Shown piece after piece: positions 23,815 to 41,868 of a DNA stretch of 64,000 nucleotides. Under the pieces are notes generated by a model that was not told where the DNA came from, did no database searches, and was given only the letters and a program-made list of their open reading frames with translations. The stretch's first letter is position 1. Every line of letters begins with the position of its first letter. The stretch comes from Saccopteryx bilineata (lineage: Eukaryota > Chordata > Mammalia > Chiroptera > Emballonuridae), in NCBI RefSeq assembly GCF_036850765.1, contig NC_089495.1:118195033-118259032 (forward strand), read 5' to 3'. The position numbers and the translations under genes are program-made.

Positions 23815-24298
23815 TTATGGGCCTCGAGACCTGGGGCTCCCTGCGGTGAGGTTAATTTCCCTGTCCCCAACCACAGACTAGTAAGATGTGTGACCCAAAT
23901 GCCAACTTGTTTAAATTAGTCTGCGTTTTTTCTGTGAGCCCACTTAACAGTGGGTTGCACCCCATGTTTACCATCGTCGCCAAGAACAAGTCGGTCGGCT
24001 CTCAAGAGCGTACCACTCCTTCCGGCGTGTTCTCAATCTCACTTTAAGTTCACCCTAACAGCTCATAATATTAGATATAAAATGAATACATAATGTAGAC
24101 AAAACGTCAAAAAGCCCTTCAGGTGCACCTATAAATAAAAAAAATCAAAACTGAACACAGGTAGTATCATGGAAAATGTTGCTTAAGTATACACACTAAA
24201 CCCACTTCAGCGAAAACAAAGTTTACATTTTATTTTTACCAACAATTATCAATCCATTTCTCTCCATAAATACCTAATTCATTAGAGCTATCACCTGC

Positions 24299-24401
24299 CC
24301 CCTGGTGGGCAGAGCGTTGCCCCTGGTGGGCGTGCCGGGTGGATCCCGGTCGGGCGCATGCGGGAGTCTGTCTGACTGTCTCTTCCTGTTTCCAGCTTCA
24401 G

Positions 24402-24442
<41 letters not shown>
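24299..24442 (+). mobile_element. Ves/Rhin-type SINE, strongly 5'-truncated, long A-tail
   Basis: Only the last ~105 bp of the SINE body is present ('CGTGCCGGGTGGATCCCGGT'), followed by about 40 A. AGCTATCACCTGCC occurs before the element and, minus the A-tail overlap, after it. Confidence 0.88.
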
Positions 24443-24447
<5 letters not shown>

Positions 24448-24449
24448 TC

Positions 24450-27400
24450 ACCTGCCAATATATATCATAGAAATAATATCTGGGTTTTTTTTTTACGTAT
24501 GAACAATGAAACTCTCGCCACATTTTCAGATGTAGACAATCAGAATGTAGCTTACATTACTTTATCTCATTCTTGGAATGAAAAGGTAAAAGGAGTATCC
24601 AGAAAACATGCTGCTCACACTAGTTTTCATGCCAAATTAAATGTATCTCCCTTCAAGGGTCTGGGTTTGGAATTCAACATAAATTTATAGCAAGGGACTG
24701 GATTAGATTGAATGAAGATGTTCTAGTCTAGTGGGTTTTAAACACCAGAACAATTTTTCTCCCACTTGTTAACAGAAATAAGAGTCCCTGCCACTAGGGG
24801 TCAGTGACTGTAAATACGATCCTGCAGTTACAGGTGCCGGTGGAGATGGACTGGGCTATGTACCTACCTACGGTGGTGCATTTTGGATCGCCTCAGAATG
24901 AAATACAAAATTTAAAAAATAGAGTGTATAGCCCTCTAGGGGCTATAAATTCTCAGACCCTCGTGTTCATAACTTTGCATTTAGGAAACATTCCTGAGAC
25001 AGCTGCTCAGTTTCTTTCTCGGGCTCGAAGTAGCGCTCGAGGCATCTGGATGCTGTGAACGAACACTGGCCACCATGTCCACTGTTTCCTTTCCCATCTT
25101 CTCCCCCTTAACGCAATTTTAGAGAAGACTGGTTTTCAGGGTTACTCCAACCATGTCACTCTGAAGAGGCTATCCAGAGCCACCCAGAGGAAGCATAACT
25201 CCTTGTGTTCAGGCCAAGGTTTTCCTCGCCCTGGCCCGTCAGCCAGCTGGCCCTCCTCTCAGCCTCCCTCTCCCTGTTCTCTCTCGTATCCATTATGCAC
25301 CCTCCCTCCACGGCCTGGAGTCTGACACCCATTGGCCAGGCCCTGAGGGATAGGCAGAAGGAATGGTCCTAATTGGCTGGGACACAGTTACTTGGCTGGA
25401 CTGAATTCTGTGAACAACCCTGGAACTCCCGTGCTTGTGGGTGCTTGTGGAATTTCAAAAGCGGGAGTACAGGCAGTTGAAAGAGGGACAGCGAGGCTGC
25501 TGCATGCCTAGTATGTGTTTGAATTGAATGACCTTCAAATATATAATGCTCCCAAACTATGTCATAGAGTAGATAAGGTTTATTATCTGACTCTGCTCTT
25601 TATCTAGGAGATGATTTTCAATCATGTTAAGGTCTGATCCCAAACCAAGCCCAGTTGGCAGAGTAACAAAGCAGAAAAGTGCCAGGGCAGGTAGGGGTAA
25701 TTAAGTGTCCTGAGCGACGAGAGAGAGCAGACAGTGGGATGCTGCTGAGCATGTGGAAGCCCGAGCCAGCTCTGAGCACAGGAACAAAACTCAGCCCCAA
25801 TGTGAAGAGGCTGGCTTGGCTGCAGACAGCGACATCTGAAGAGGAGTCCAGCCGGCACATGATTTTATGTGCAGCCATATGGTAGAAGGAAATAGTGGCT
25901 TTAAACTGCATACATTAGATTCTTGATGGTCAGAGAGAACAGTAAGCAATAAGGACAAATGCCCAAATAAAGTGCTGGCGGAGATAGCCAAGACCTATTT
26001 GAGGCGGCATGGCCCTGAGGCACATTCTACCCACACCTGGACGGCACCCCTCCTTGGGCTGTGTCTTTCTTTATCTTGCGTTCCACTTATATGGGACTGC
26101 CAGCCACCTACCGTGAGATTAGGGAGTTGGGAGTACAACTGTGTTATGCTTACTTAGGACCCCAGGGCGACCTTGGGTTTGACTTGGGTCTGCCGAGTCT
26201 GACTGCAAGAGTGTTGTGTTCCCTGTCAGTCCTCTTCTGTGGCCTTGAATGACAGAGAAATGGCAGAGGGGAACCAGGGAGGGGACAGGTTAATCAGGCT
26301 GGCGAGAAGGTCCCAGTGCTCTGGAATCCACTAATGGTCAAAGGAGGAAGTCGGTGTCTGTGAGAGGAATCCTTTCCCAACTGGAAAGGAGGGAAAAACA
26401 CCACCACAGAAAGTAGACCCCATCACCCACCATCTGCTCAGAGACCAAAGCCTCTCCACTCTGCTCAGAAACAAACAACCCCAGCTTTACTTGCAGACTT
26501 GACACCTTCCCGTGACTTTGTAACTGGCCTTCCCCTGACCCTGTTGACCTCTCTTCTGCACACCAATTTTAACAACTGGATACTATGGAACTTTACAGAA
26601 GTGCATATGTCTGGGTGAGATGTTTAAAATTATCCAAAATTAAAAAATATTTTGACAAAAAGTAATCATATAAAAGTATGGATTTCCAGGTCCACACCCA
26701 GGTTTTGGGGTAGAGGATGGAGGTGGGCAGGGGGCACTACGGGACTCCGAGTATGCCTCGTGGCCTTCTCAGGTCTAGGTACCTGTCGGCACAAGACTTC
26801 CCCAACAGATAGTGGCAGTGCTCTGGAAAAAGCAGTCCTAATCCACGCAGCAAGCAGTCCCTAGCCTGGCAGCAAGCTCACTCCCCCAAATCTGTACTTA
26901 AAGACTTTTTAAGTCTCTCTGGACAATATGACAAGCAACCAGTTTGGGTCCAATTCAGTTACACTGAACAGCCCGCCTCTGCGACTGACACCTCTGTGGT
27001 CCCACCAGGCGGGGCTCACCATGGCTGCTGGATCCTAACACGCCTCGTCACCCTCCTCCACCCCACCTGAGCAAAATGCCTAGCAGATAAAATTTAGAAA
27101 ATGCCGAGACACCAAAAATAAAAATCAGCCACTGATCCACAGTCTAGAAATATTATCAAAGCTAACACTCTTTGATATCTTTCAGCCTTTTATGTGCATT
27201 TTTAAAGCAAAATTCGGATCATACTCTATAGGATGTTTTTACATTTTTTATTTATTAATATATTGTGAACATTTGCCTATCATGTGAAGTATTCTGAAAC
27301 ATTGACTGCAATAGTATGACACTCTATATTAAAAACTTTTTAAGGATGTGCTTTAAGAATGAGAAGCCATATTATGTTCAAAGGCAGAAAGGAAAGGGCG

Positions 27401-27855
27401 TCATGAGAAAGGGAAACAAAGTCTACCAGCAAAGGGGGCAGTCCCAGATCAGCCTGAGGCGCACACCCTCTTTCCCAGGAACTCAGAACTCCTTGTAAGA
27501 CAGAGGATATAAATAAACAAAAAGTAACTGTCGCCATTATGAGTCAACATCAGTGAATGAATTCAACCTGTTTCTAATGAGTAGTTTGCACATGCACTAC
27601 AACAGGAGACACTCAAGAGGTGTGTTAGGAAGAATATTAGGACACATCACCACGTGAAATAACAGCTGTGCCCTGGAAATCTGACAGAAGGGGCTCCCAT
27701 GGCACCCTTCCTGAGGTGGTCTGAGTGCGGGGGTGGGGAGAGGAAAGAGCAAATTGCTCTGAAGGGTCTTTATACCTGTGACCCCAGAGCTGTTTGACAT
27801 CATCATGAACAGCCAGGTGCCACGCAGACACTACCAACTATTCTAAAATTTTTTT
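24450..27855. other. SMAD9 intron 4, 3' part
   Basis: No exon of a further gene and no confident repeat was recognised. Short open frames here have no recognisable protein. Confidence 0.5.
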
Positions 27856-27877
27856 AAAAAGCGATTTAAAGCAGGAC

Positions 27878-28268
27878 CAGGTGGTCGCGAAGTGGATGGA
27901 ACACTGGACTGGGACGCAAAGGATCCAGGCTCGAAACCCTGAGGTCACCAGCTTGAGTGTGGGCTCAGTCGGCTTGAGCATGGGCTGACCAGCTTGAGCC
28001 CAAGGTTGCTGGCTTGAGCATAGGATCATAGACATGACCCCATAATAGCTGGCTTAAGCCCAAAGGCCGCTGGCTTGAAGCCTGAGGTCACTGGCTTGAG
28101 CAAGGGGCACTCGCTCTGCTTGACCCAGGGGGTCAAGGCACATATGAGAAAGCAATCAATGAACAACTAAGGTACCACAATAAAGAATTGATGTTTCTCA
28201 TTTCTACCCCTTCCTGTCTGTCTGTCCCTACCTGTTCCTCTCTCTGACTCTCTATCTGTCAAAAAAAA
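27878..28268 (+). mobile_element. SINE with repeated GGCTTGAGC units
   Basis: Same family as 20917-21340. It is flanked by AAAAGCGATTTAAAGC and the near-copy AAAAGTGATTTTAAG, and it ends '(C)TCTATCTGTC' plus A-tail. Confidence 0.88.
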
Positions 28269-28773
28269 AGTGATTTTAAGATCCTCAACCAGGCCCCGCC
28301 CTCAGTGGGATTTACCATCATTGATTCTGCCAAGAATGGAAACTGCAGAAGCAACGTTGGCCCACTGGCCTTGGCAACGGTGCCCGGGCACGGGAGGACC
28401 CCCACACTTCCAAACACAAGTCAGTCTGGATATTTAACTCCTTACCCTCTAAGTCTAAGTCTCCAAAGGTAATTCACCTCATATAAACAATCAGCCAGCC
28501 AGAATTCTTCAAAAGTTACTTCAGTTAGCATTGTTGAGCAACTCAAAAACAACTCACTGTCCTTTTATTCAATAACTTCATCCTGCCTGCATTCATATCT
28601 ATCATCTCATTCATTTTCATAACGCTCACCCTATGCCACCCGTGGGAGACATCACCCTCGTCAGAGGCAGAGGAGCCCTCCCTGCCTGGGCCACCCTGCG
28701 AGGTCACATGGCCATTGCACATGGCTCGTTTCTGTTCCCACATTTTAGCTCGTATGAACATAAAAAGAATTCA

Positions 28774-30500
<1,727 letters not shown>

Positions 30501-30611
30501 CTCCATTAGTCATTGACAGTACTAAATGACTATCAGTTGTGTCATCTACAGGTCGGCCATTCTGGGTGCCTGGGACTTCTGTGGCATGGTAAGGCGGGGA
30601 TGATGTGTCAA
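30501..30611 (-). CDS. SMAD9: SMAD9 coding exon 3 (linker, alternatively spliced in human)
   Basis: A 111-bp, phase 1-1 exon encoding 37 linker residues (216-252). It matches in length the human exon that is skipped in the 430-residue isoform, so skipping here would also keep the frame. The acceptor is TTTCTTTTAG|TTGACA and the donor GGAG|GTAAAT. The segment is the least conserved of the gene: it reads 'DTSSPPYHATEVPGTQNG' where human has 'DTPPLPYHATE', so the proline/tyrosine motif region is altered. Confidence 0.95.
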
Positions 30612-30817
30612 CTAAAAGAAAGCAGTAAAACAAAGGAAGGTCAAACTGATAAAACTAAACAAAGACAACCTGACTCAATCTTTTTGGCCGTTCACCTCCT
30701 CGGCTTGGTGGACAGTGTTTTGTTTTTTTGTTTGTTTGTTTTTACTAAAGTGAGACAGTAAGGCTAATATGAAGTAAAGCTGAGACTGTTTTACAGGGGA
30801 AGTAGGATGTCCTAAGC

Positions 30818-32010
30818 CCGTGATGGTGAACCTATGACACACATAGCCATTTTCGATGACACGCGGCTGCATACCAGAGAAGTACGGGGCCGCATGCCGA
30901 GAAGGACGTTTCATCCTCGGCTCCTGCAGGGCCAGGTGCAGTAGCTGAGGATAAAACATTTGCTGTAGTGTAGACACTCTGTGCCAGAGGTCTGTAGGCC
31001 AAAACAACAGAACTCCGGCACAGAGCGTCTAGTTCTGGGACTTCCAGTTAGGTCGTTAGGGGATCTTTGACCTCACTTCTTGCCGGTGGAGAGGGAGCAG
31101 CAGAATTTGCCCGGGGGGGGGGGGTATGCATCTCTGGGGGCCCTGTGATCGCCATTACCAGCAACCACATAACCACAGCAACCATCATCCAATCTACTGT
31201 TCTGGGGTGTCTGGATTTCTAATTGACCATCAATACTGAGATAAGTGAGGGGGAGGCTGGGAGAGGCGAGGGCCTGTGCTATGGGTGCCGTTTCCTGCCA
31301 TTAGAAATAGCGGCAGCCATCTTAATTTACATAAGATGCAACTTGCAGAATTTCAAGGCAGCATCTGGGCTCAGGTGTTTGTCGACTTGAGGTCAAAGCT
31401 TGAGAATCTGGAAAGGTGCTGCTTGGAGAATCAAGAGGAGTGCCACTATGAACAGGAAATTAGGGGTGCCTGGAACTGATTACCAGACACTTTTAGCACC
31501 CTGAAAAATATAGCAATGGCTTTACTCACAATTTTTCCCTCTACGTAGTTTTGTGAGACCTTATTCTCAGTGTTAAATAATATCAAAACCAACAAAAGAA
31601 ACAGATTGAAGATGAAGTTAGTAGTGCTTGCTTGGGCTTGAAGTGTGCAAAATTGAAGATTTAGCCAATGAAATTCAGCAACAAAGAAGTAACTAATAGG
31701 CAGATTAGTTAAAGAATTCCCCCACCCCATCACTTACCTTAGTTCACGACACCCCACACAAGTTAAATAATATCAAGACCAACAAAAGAAACCGACTGAC
31801 AGATGAACAAAGAAGTCACTAAGCAGGTAAGTTAAATAGTTAGTTTTTGGTTTATTAAATAGTTATATATTAGTTATACATTTTTGTTATTTAAACTATA
31901 AATATTGTGAAATTATGTTTTTTTTTTCCTCAAAGTGACACACCACCCGAGTTATGCTCAGTTTTTTGGCGAATTTTGACACACCAAGCTCAAAAGATTG
32001 TCCATCACTG
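30818..32010 (+). mobile_element. hAT transposon, degenerate, with 8-bp target duplication
   Basis: TCCTAAGC at 30810-30817 is repeated at 32011-32018, the 8-bp duplication typical of hAT elements. Termini are inverted relatives (GTGATGG and CCATCAC near the ends, and TGACACAC/GTGTGTCA further in). Around 31330-31690 peptides resembling a ZBED/SCAND3-type hAT transposase C-terminus are readable ('IWAQVFVDLRSKLE', 'TLKNIAMALLTIFPS'), with stops and frame changes. The segment TTAAATAATATCAA(A/G)ACCAA occurs at 31573 and again at 31763, so part of the transposase end is duplicated inside. Confidence 0.85.
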
Positions 32011-32604
32011 TCCTAAGCTCTTTGCTAAAGGCTTGATTAGTTTTTCCTATGACTTACAAGTTATAATTGAGTTCAAATGGTTTTGTAAGATTTTCACACC
32101 TAGGAAAATCTTCTCCTAGCTTGCTTTTCTCAAAAGCAAAAGAGCTATTATCTGGATTTCAAACCAGAGAAAGTTAAACCTTCTTTGCAGTGAGCTTAAT
32201 TTTCAATTCTTCTGTTGCCATGGGCTGTACAATGACCACAGTGATGTTCTGCCCCTGAGGGAGTTCAAATATGCCCCCAAAACACAGGACAGCTGAAACC
32301 TAATTATAGTATTGAGCCCAAATTACACTGAGAAGGGTTCTTCTCCGCTAGTATCAGTTCTATAATTGATCAGAGATCATGGTTAGGAAAATGGGGTCAA
32401 TAAAGGAGGTAGTATCTTATCAGGACTGAATTCGTTACACAATAAAAACTCCTGAGGCCGAAGAAAAACTCTTTAGAGGGGGCCTCAGAATAAGTGGTCC
32501 CTTCTGCAGACATTCCCAGTGTCAGCTCAGAGTGGTCTCATTATATTAGTGGTAGAGGTCAACAGCCTCAAAGTTGGAATCAGTTTGCCTTTGTTGAACT
32601 GTCC

Positions 32605-32730
32605 ATTCAAGTATCAATAGTTCTCACACTTAAGGTTGCATAAAAGTCACCAGTGGAATGTGTTAAAAATGCAGATTTCTGGCCCAAGCCCTAGAAATTC
32701 TTAGTCTGTAGAGCAGTGGTTGGACACAGT
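32605..32730. mobile_element. Old hAT-Charlie MITE fragment (MER20-like)
   Basis: The text 'TTCTCACACTTAAGGTTGCA', 'GTTAAAAATGCAGATTTCTG' and 'GTAGAGCAGTGGTTGG' fits the layout of MER20-type elements. Family assignment is from memory. Confidence 0.45.
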
Positions 32731-32939
32731 CATGGAAGTTTTAACAGGCAAGGCAGGTGGTCTACCAACCACACTGAATAACCATGGAGAAGGTATTTTC
32801 ATTTGAAAAAATGAACTAAAACCCTGGTGAAAAAAGTTTTAAAGCAAGGTAACCCTTCTGCTGGTCCTGGAGTAAATCTATCTACAAAATCAAGGGGCTT
32901 AATAAAGAAAGTCACCGTTCCACTTATTCCCACAGGAAT

Positions 32940-33590
32940 TAGAAATAGGGACTCAAAACAGATACCTGCACATCAATGGTCACAGCAGCATAATTCACAA
33001 TAGCCAAAAGATGCAAAGAACCCCAATGTCCATCGACTGGTAAATGGATTTTTAAAGTGGGATCTATCCATATAATGGAATACAGTCGAGTCACAAAAAT
33101 GAAGTAACAGATGAATGCTACCACAAGGATAAATTATGGTATGAAAACAGTTAAGCTAAATTAAATAAGCCAGACGCAAAAAAGACAAATATGGTATGAG
33201 TTCATGTATATGAGGTACCTCTGACCAGGCAAATTTATAGAGACAGAGAGTGGATCAGAGGCCACCCAGGGGCTGGAGAGAGGCAGGGAATGAGGAGCCA
33301 TTGTGTCATGGGCACAGAGTCTCCGTTAGTGACGATGAGACAATTTTGGAAATAGTGGTGACAGCTGCACAACATTGTATGCTTAATGCCACTGGATCAT
33401 ACACTTAAACATGGTTAAACTGCAAACTTTATGTGTGTTGTGTTCAACAACATTATCTGTGTTGTTATCACAACTCAAAAACTATAATACAATATATTTT
33501 TTAAAAACCCACTGAATTGAACACATTAACTGGCTGGATTTTATGACGTGAATTATATTGCAATAACGCTGTTTAAAAAGTTTAAGGAGC
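32940..33590 (+). mobile_element. L1M-type 3' end
   Basis: It carries the L1 ORF2 end and 3' UTR phrases 'CAATAGCCAAAAGATGCAAA', 'ATAATGGAATACAGTCGAG' and 'GATCATACACTTAAACATGG'. It is 5'-truncated and decayed. Confidence 0.7.
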
Positions 33591-33840
33591 TGAACTGGTT
33601 AATCTCAAAAATTCCTTCTAGTCTTAGCTATAGATCTGTTATTTAGGTTGGCATTTTGCTGTTATTAATTATTCAGAAAATAATTATTTCCTTTGAAATC
33701 AAAAGGATTATTCCCTTTGTGAGAAACTAATCAGCATCTGCACAGAACTTGAAGTCTGTCCTTCATGGTCAAGAAGGAGAAGAAACCATTGACCTGTTGC
33801 TTCACCAGTGTGGGAACACACACTCAGCACAGGAAATCCT

Positions 33841-33844
<4 letters not shown>

Positions 33845-33911
<67 letters not shown>
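33845..33911. repeat. (TG)n(AG)n compound microsatellite
   Basis: About 20 TG units run directly into about 12 GA units. It is the expanded tail of the adjoining SINE on the - strand. Confidence 0.9.
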
Positions 33912-34165
33912 CAGGAAGGGAGTTGCAGCATTAGTTGTTCATTGATTGCTTCTCATCTGTACCTTAACTGAAGGCTCCAGCCCAGCCAGTGACCCCCTTG
34001 CTCAAGCCAGTGACCTTGAGCTTCAAGCCAGTGGCCTCTGGGCTCAAGCCAGTGACCCAGCACTCAGCTGGTGACCCCACACTCAAGATGGTAACCTCAG
34101 AGTTTTGAACCTGGGACCTCAGCATCCCAGGTCGACTCTTTACTGCATCACCACCAGTCAAGCAG
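33885..34165 (-). mobile_element. SINE with GGCTTGAGC units
   Basis: The + strand shows the complement ('GCTCAAGCCAGTGACC' units) and ends at the head complement 'TTACTGCATCACCACCAGTC'. AGCACAGGAAATC flanks both sides of SINE plus microsatellite. Confidence 0.85.
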
Positions 34166-38270
<4,105 letters not shown>

Positions 38271-38274
38271 CCTC

Positions 38275-38580
38275 CGGGTGGTCATAATAGAAATACCATA
38301 GATTGGCAGCTTATAAGCACCATCAGTTTATTTCTCACAGTTCTGGAGGCTGGAAGTTCGAGGTCGGGTTCTGGTGAGAGCCTCTTCCAGCTACAGACTG
38401 CCGGCCTCTCACAATGGAAGGGGCCAAGGATCTCTCTGGGGCCTCTTTCTGAGGGCGCTAATCCCATTCATGAGGTCTGCCCTTGTGACTCCATCACCTC
38501 CCAAAGGTCCTCCCTGCTAATAATATCACCTCTGGCCTAAGTTTTTCAATGTATTTTGAGGGAACAGACATTCAACGTAG
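38275..38580. mobile_element. Old interspersed repeat, family not determined
   Basis: The phrases 'TATTTCTCACAGTTCTGGAG', 'GGGCGCTAATCCCATTCATG' and 'CATCACCTCCCAAAGGTCC' belong to a common ancient mammalian repeat. I cannot name it with confidence. Confidence 0.5.
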
Positions 38581-38726
38581 AGCAATGGTTATTCCTCATT
38601 AGAAAATTCCATTCCCATACCTCAACTGCTACTTGCAAATGTAGCAGTTGTAAGACCTACTTGTAAGACCTGGGGAGCTTACAGACATTTGTTTCTTTCT
38701 TGTGCTGCCTTTTAAATACCACACTA

Positions 38727-39079
38727 CCTTTTTTTTTCTTCTTCTTTTCCAAGTGAGAGGAGGGGAGACAGAGAGGCAGACTCCCACATGTGCCCCAATG
38801 GGGATCCACCTGGCAACCCCCACCTGAGGCTATGCTCAAAACTGAGCTATTTTTAGCACCTGAGGCGGAGGCTCCCCAGAGCCATCCTCAGAGCCCAGGG
38901 CTGACGGCTTGAACCAGTTGAACCATGGCTGTGAGAGAGGAAGAGACAGAGAAGGGGGAGAGGGAGGGGCAAGGGTAGAGAGCCAGATGGTCACTTCTCT
39001 TGTGTGCTCTGACTGGAAATTGAATCCAGGACATCTACACAACAGGCTGATGCTCTACTACTGAGCCAACTGGCCAGGG
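38727..39079 (-). mobile_element. Ves-type SINE with target duplication
   Basis: A reversed A-tail, 'AAGTGAGAGGAGGGGAGACA', then the head complement ending 'GAGCCAACTGGCCAGGGC'. AATACCACACT is found on both sides. Confidence 0.9.
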
Positions 39080-39510
39080 CAATACCACACTCTCTTAATA
39101 TTAAGTGTTACACAGAGAAACAGAGTAGAAGGAGCTGTTGCATATACATACGGGTGGTGAAAGACAGAGCCGAACAAAGCTTCTGTATCTTTTTCAAAAA
39201 TCATGTGGTTTTGATTGAGTGTGAGTACTTTGTGTAAAGAGAAACTACACTCCTGAAGAACCTTGTATTGGTGGAGTCAATGCATCGTAGCGTAGAAGAG
39301 CATTCTGCACAGCTTCTCCTGTAGAAGCTAACCTGAAGACAGGCGCACGGCACTAGCAGCTGCCACCGGTCCACGAAGGTGGGAGCGTTGGAATGGACAA
39401 TAATGGTGAAAAACTTTGACAGCAATTTGACAGAGTAATTTTACATTTGTTGAAAAGAATTTTTAAAAATTTTTTTTGTATTTTGTCTTTTTAAAATTTC
39501 ACTTGCTTAG

Positions 39511-39868
39511 TGTAGGGTGGTGGGCAATGGGGGCCGGTCACATGGGGAACTCAGGCCCGGGAACTTTGGCTAGGACCACTCACAACCAAGCGTGCCAAAA
39601 GAAACTTCCCAGAGGTCCTTGGAAAAAGAGTGACCGTCTGTCAGCCAGTGAGATTTCACCACATCATATTAGCTCGCCCACCCTAGATGGGACCCTTTAA
39701 ATATCTCTCACACGGGTCACCCCACACGACTTCCCTGGCCTCTCTGTCCCTGGGACCAGGGAACATTGTCAGGCGAGAAGCGTTCTGTACTAAATAAAGC
39801 CTACTATTATTCCACACTTTGTGGCTACGGCCCCTTCCTTCCTTCTTGGCGGGTAAAAATACCTTACA
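39511..39868 (+). repeat. 5' LTR of the class I ERV
   Basis: The LTR contains a candidate AATAAA polyadenylation signal at about 39793 and ends TACCTTACA. It differs from the 3' LTR at many positions, so the insertion is not very recent. Confidence 0.92.
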
Positions 39869-39871
39869 TTT

Positions 39872-39890
39872 TGGTCCTAAAAACCCGGGA
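39872..39890 (+). promoter_or_regulatory. Primer binding site, tRNA-Phe-like
   Basis: Three bases after the LTR, TGGTCCTAAAAACCCGGGA resembles the complement of the tRNA-Phe 3' end (TGGTGCCGAAACCCGGGA) apart from a few changes in the middle. This primer use is known for HERV-F-like class I ERVs. Confidence 0.6.
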
Positions 39891-40259
39891 GAAGAAGTCT
39901 GCAAGGACCACTCTTCTTCCCTTCCCCTCTGAGAAAGAACCAGGACCTCTGACCTTCCACCCACTTCAATGCATGGTGCGGTAAGTCCCCTGCCTCCAGC
40001 CTTCCCCTCAGTTCTTTCCGCCGAGACTCCCTTTCTGAAACGGCAGCTGCGTCAGGGACCTCTTTCCGTCCGAGTGCGTGTGTGCCCATGGAGATGTCCG
40101 GAGCACATCCAATTTCCCTATCTGTCTGTGGCCAGAACTTGAGTTTTGGGATGCCAGTTCCCATCTCTGACCACTCTAAGGACTGAGGGTGGCCGTGGGG
40201 GCACAGGAATCTAATCCAAAAACACTCCGGGAGTTGCCTTATCCGAAATCTCTCCCCTA

Positions 40260-41060
40260 AAGAAGAGGAAAGTGTTCTTCTTCTCCGCTGTGGCCAGGCC
40301 ACAGAACCCACTGGATAATCGAGCCAGGTGACTGCCTGAAGGGACTTTCGGTTTTAACACCCTCACCAATTTAACTATCACCAAAAGAACTGGGAACTGG
40401 TTGGAGATCCCTTACATTCAGGGCTTCTAGTTATTTGCACGCCCGTCCTTAATCTCTGTGCCGCCTGTTCTACAAGCAGGCCTTATTTTTTGGCCAGAGA
40501 AACCTCACCTAAAATCTCCGCTCCTAATCCTTCCTTCTCCGCAAACTCCCAATTCTCTTCGCCTCCTGCCTGACCCCCAGGGGCGCCCCTCTCTCGGGAC
40601 CCCTCCCTGGTCCCTCTGTGGACCTCTTCGCTCTGGTCTCTTCCCTCTAAAAGCCCCCTCCCCTCCCTTCACAGAATCCTGTTTCTCATTCACCTGCAAA
40701 TACCAGTCTCTCTTTCTCCTCCCCTGCCAGCCAGGGGCTCCTCCCTTCTCCACTGTGTTCTTAAATCCCTCCTCCATCAGGCCATTCTCAGCCTGCCATT
40801 GGCTCTTACACTGGTTTGCAGGACCCCAAGGCCCAACCCCAATTTTCTTACAGGAAGTTCTGGCCCTGACCTGCCTCTGGTTCCGGTGTTTCTGGCAGGA
40901 TCTGGGTGTCAGGCTCCCCATGAGCCCCCCCTCCTCTTATTCTCAACCCCCAAACCTCTATCTGGGACCTGTGAACATGGCATTTAAAGTATTAATGGTC
41001 CCAACTAGTAGAAACAGGCCAAGGCTGTTTGCCAGGCCCGCATGCAGCAGAAGGTAATGC
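40260..41060 (+). pseudogene. Broken gag (matrix/capsid) of the class I ERV
   Basis: Matrix-like peptides are readable at about 40350-40440 ('FNTLTNLTI', 'GNWLEIPYIQGF'), resembling HERV-H/F-type Gag. A proline-rich section follows, then a capsid end near 40975 ('VNMAFKVLM'). Frames change repeatedly, so it is not functional. Confidence 0.7.
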
Positions 41061-41383
41061 TCCAAACCCTGGCTCTTGTGACAACCCTGAGGCCGGCAGA
41101 GCAACAGAGGCAAAGCACAGGAAGTGCCCGGCCCAAATCCAAGCTGCAAAGAAAATCCCCACCAGCAGCTTGTTTTAAGTGTGGCAAGCAGGGTCACTGG
41201 TCCTGGCAGGGCCCCTGCCTGCAGCTGCCCACTGAGCCCTGCCCTGCCTGCAAGCAGTCTGGTCACTGGCGGAGCGATTGCCCCTTTGGGCAACAGGCTT
41301 TTCCTCAGTGCCTCTATGTGGAGGACAAACTGCCCGAATGGGAGACTAATCCAGCCATGTGGGCGCATTGCTCAAACTCCTAG
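41042..41383 (+). pseudogene. Nucleocapsid zinc knuckles of the class I ERV
   Basis: Two Cys/His boxes follow each other: 'CFKCGKQGHWSWQGPC', in which the last spacing is longer than the usual CX2CX4HX4C, and 'CPACKQSGHWRSDC', which is canonical. The open frame runs about 113 codons and ends before the protease region. Confidence 0.8.
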
Positions 41384-41413
41384 GACACGGCCTGGACTCG
41401 GAGAACCCAGGGT

Positions 41414-41824
41414 ATGCTGCAACTAGTGGGTAAGTCCATCTCATTTCTTGTGGACATGGGGGCTACCTTCTCTGTTTTGCCATCACACTCAGGACCTCTA
41501 GTTCCCTCATGGGTCTCGGTTATGGGAATGGATGGGACTCCTTCTTTTCCCCTTTTTACTCCACTCCTAACATGCAGTTTTGCCTCAAGCTTGCCCCCAT
41601 GCAGGACCACTGGCAGTGGGAACCACTGGACTCCATCCAACTTCAGCTCACCAAAAGGCTGGACCCTGCAGATCCCTGATTACTCCTCTTTTTCTTTAAT
41701 CCTTACAGGACGCATCCGCGAAGGTTCTCCAGTCACGGCCAAACAGATGTTCCTCCTGACACCCCTCCAAACCACCACCTTCCGATCTCCCCCTCCCCAC
41801 GACCCCCTAATCAGCAGGAAGTAG
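41414..41824 (+). pseudogene. Retroviral protease fragment
   Basis: 'ISFLVDMGATFSVLPSHSG' matches the flap-proximal active-site region of gammaretroviral proteases, but the catalytic triad reads Asp-Met-Gly instead of Asp-Thr-Gly. About 136 codons are open. No reverse transcriptase follows before the 3' LTR. Confidence 0.75.
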
Positions 41825-41868
41825 CCAGACGAATAAGCAGCGCCCCTAATTAACACAAAAGACCAGAA

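Noticed and set aside
39877..40311. Antisense 144-codon frame in the ERV leader
   Set aside because: No retroviral or host protein pattern.
40505..40921. Antisense 138-codon frame in the class I ERV
   Set aside because: Opposite strand of the proline-rich gag; no similarity recognised.
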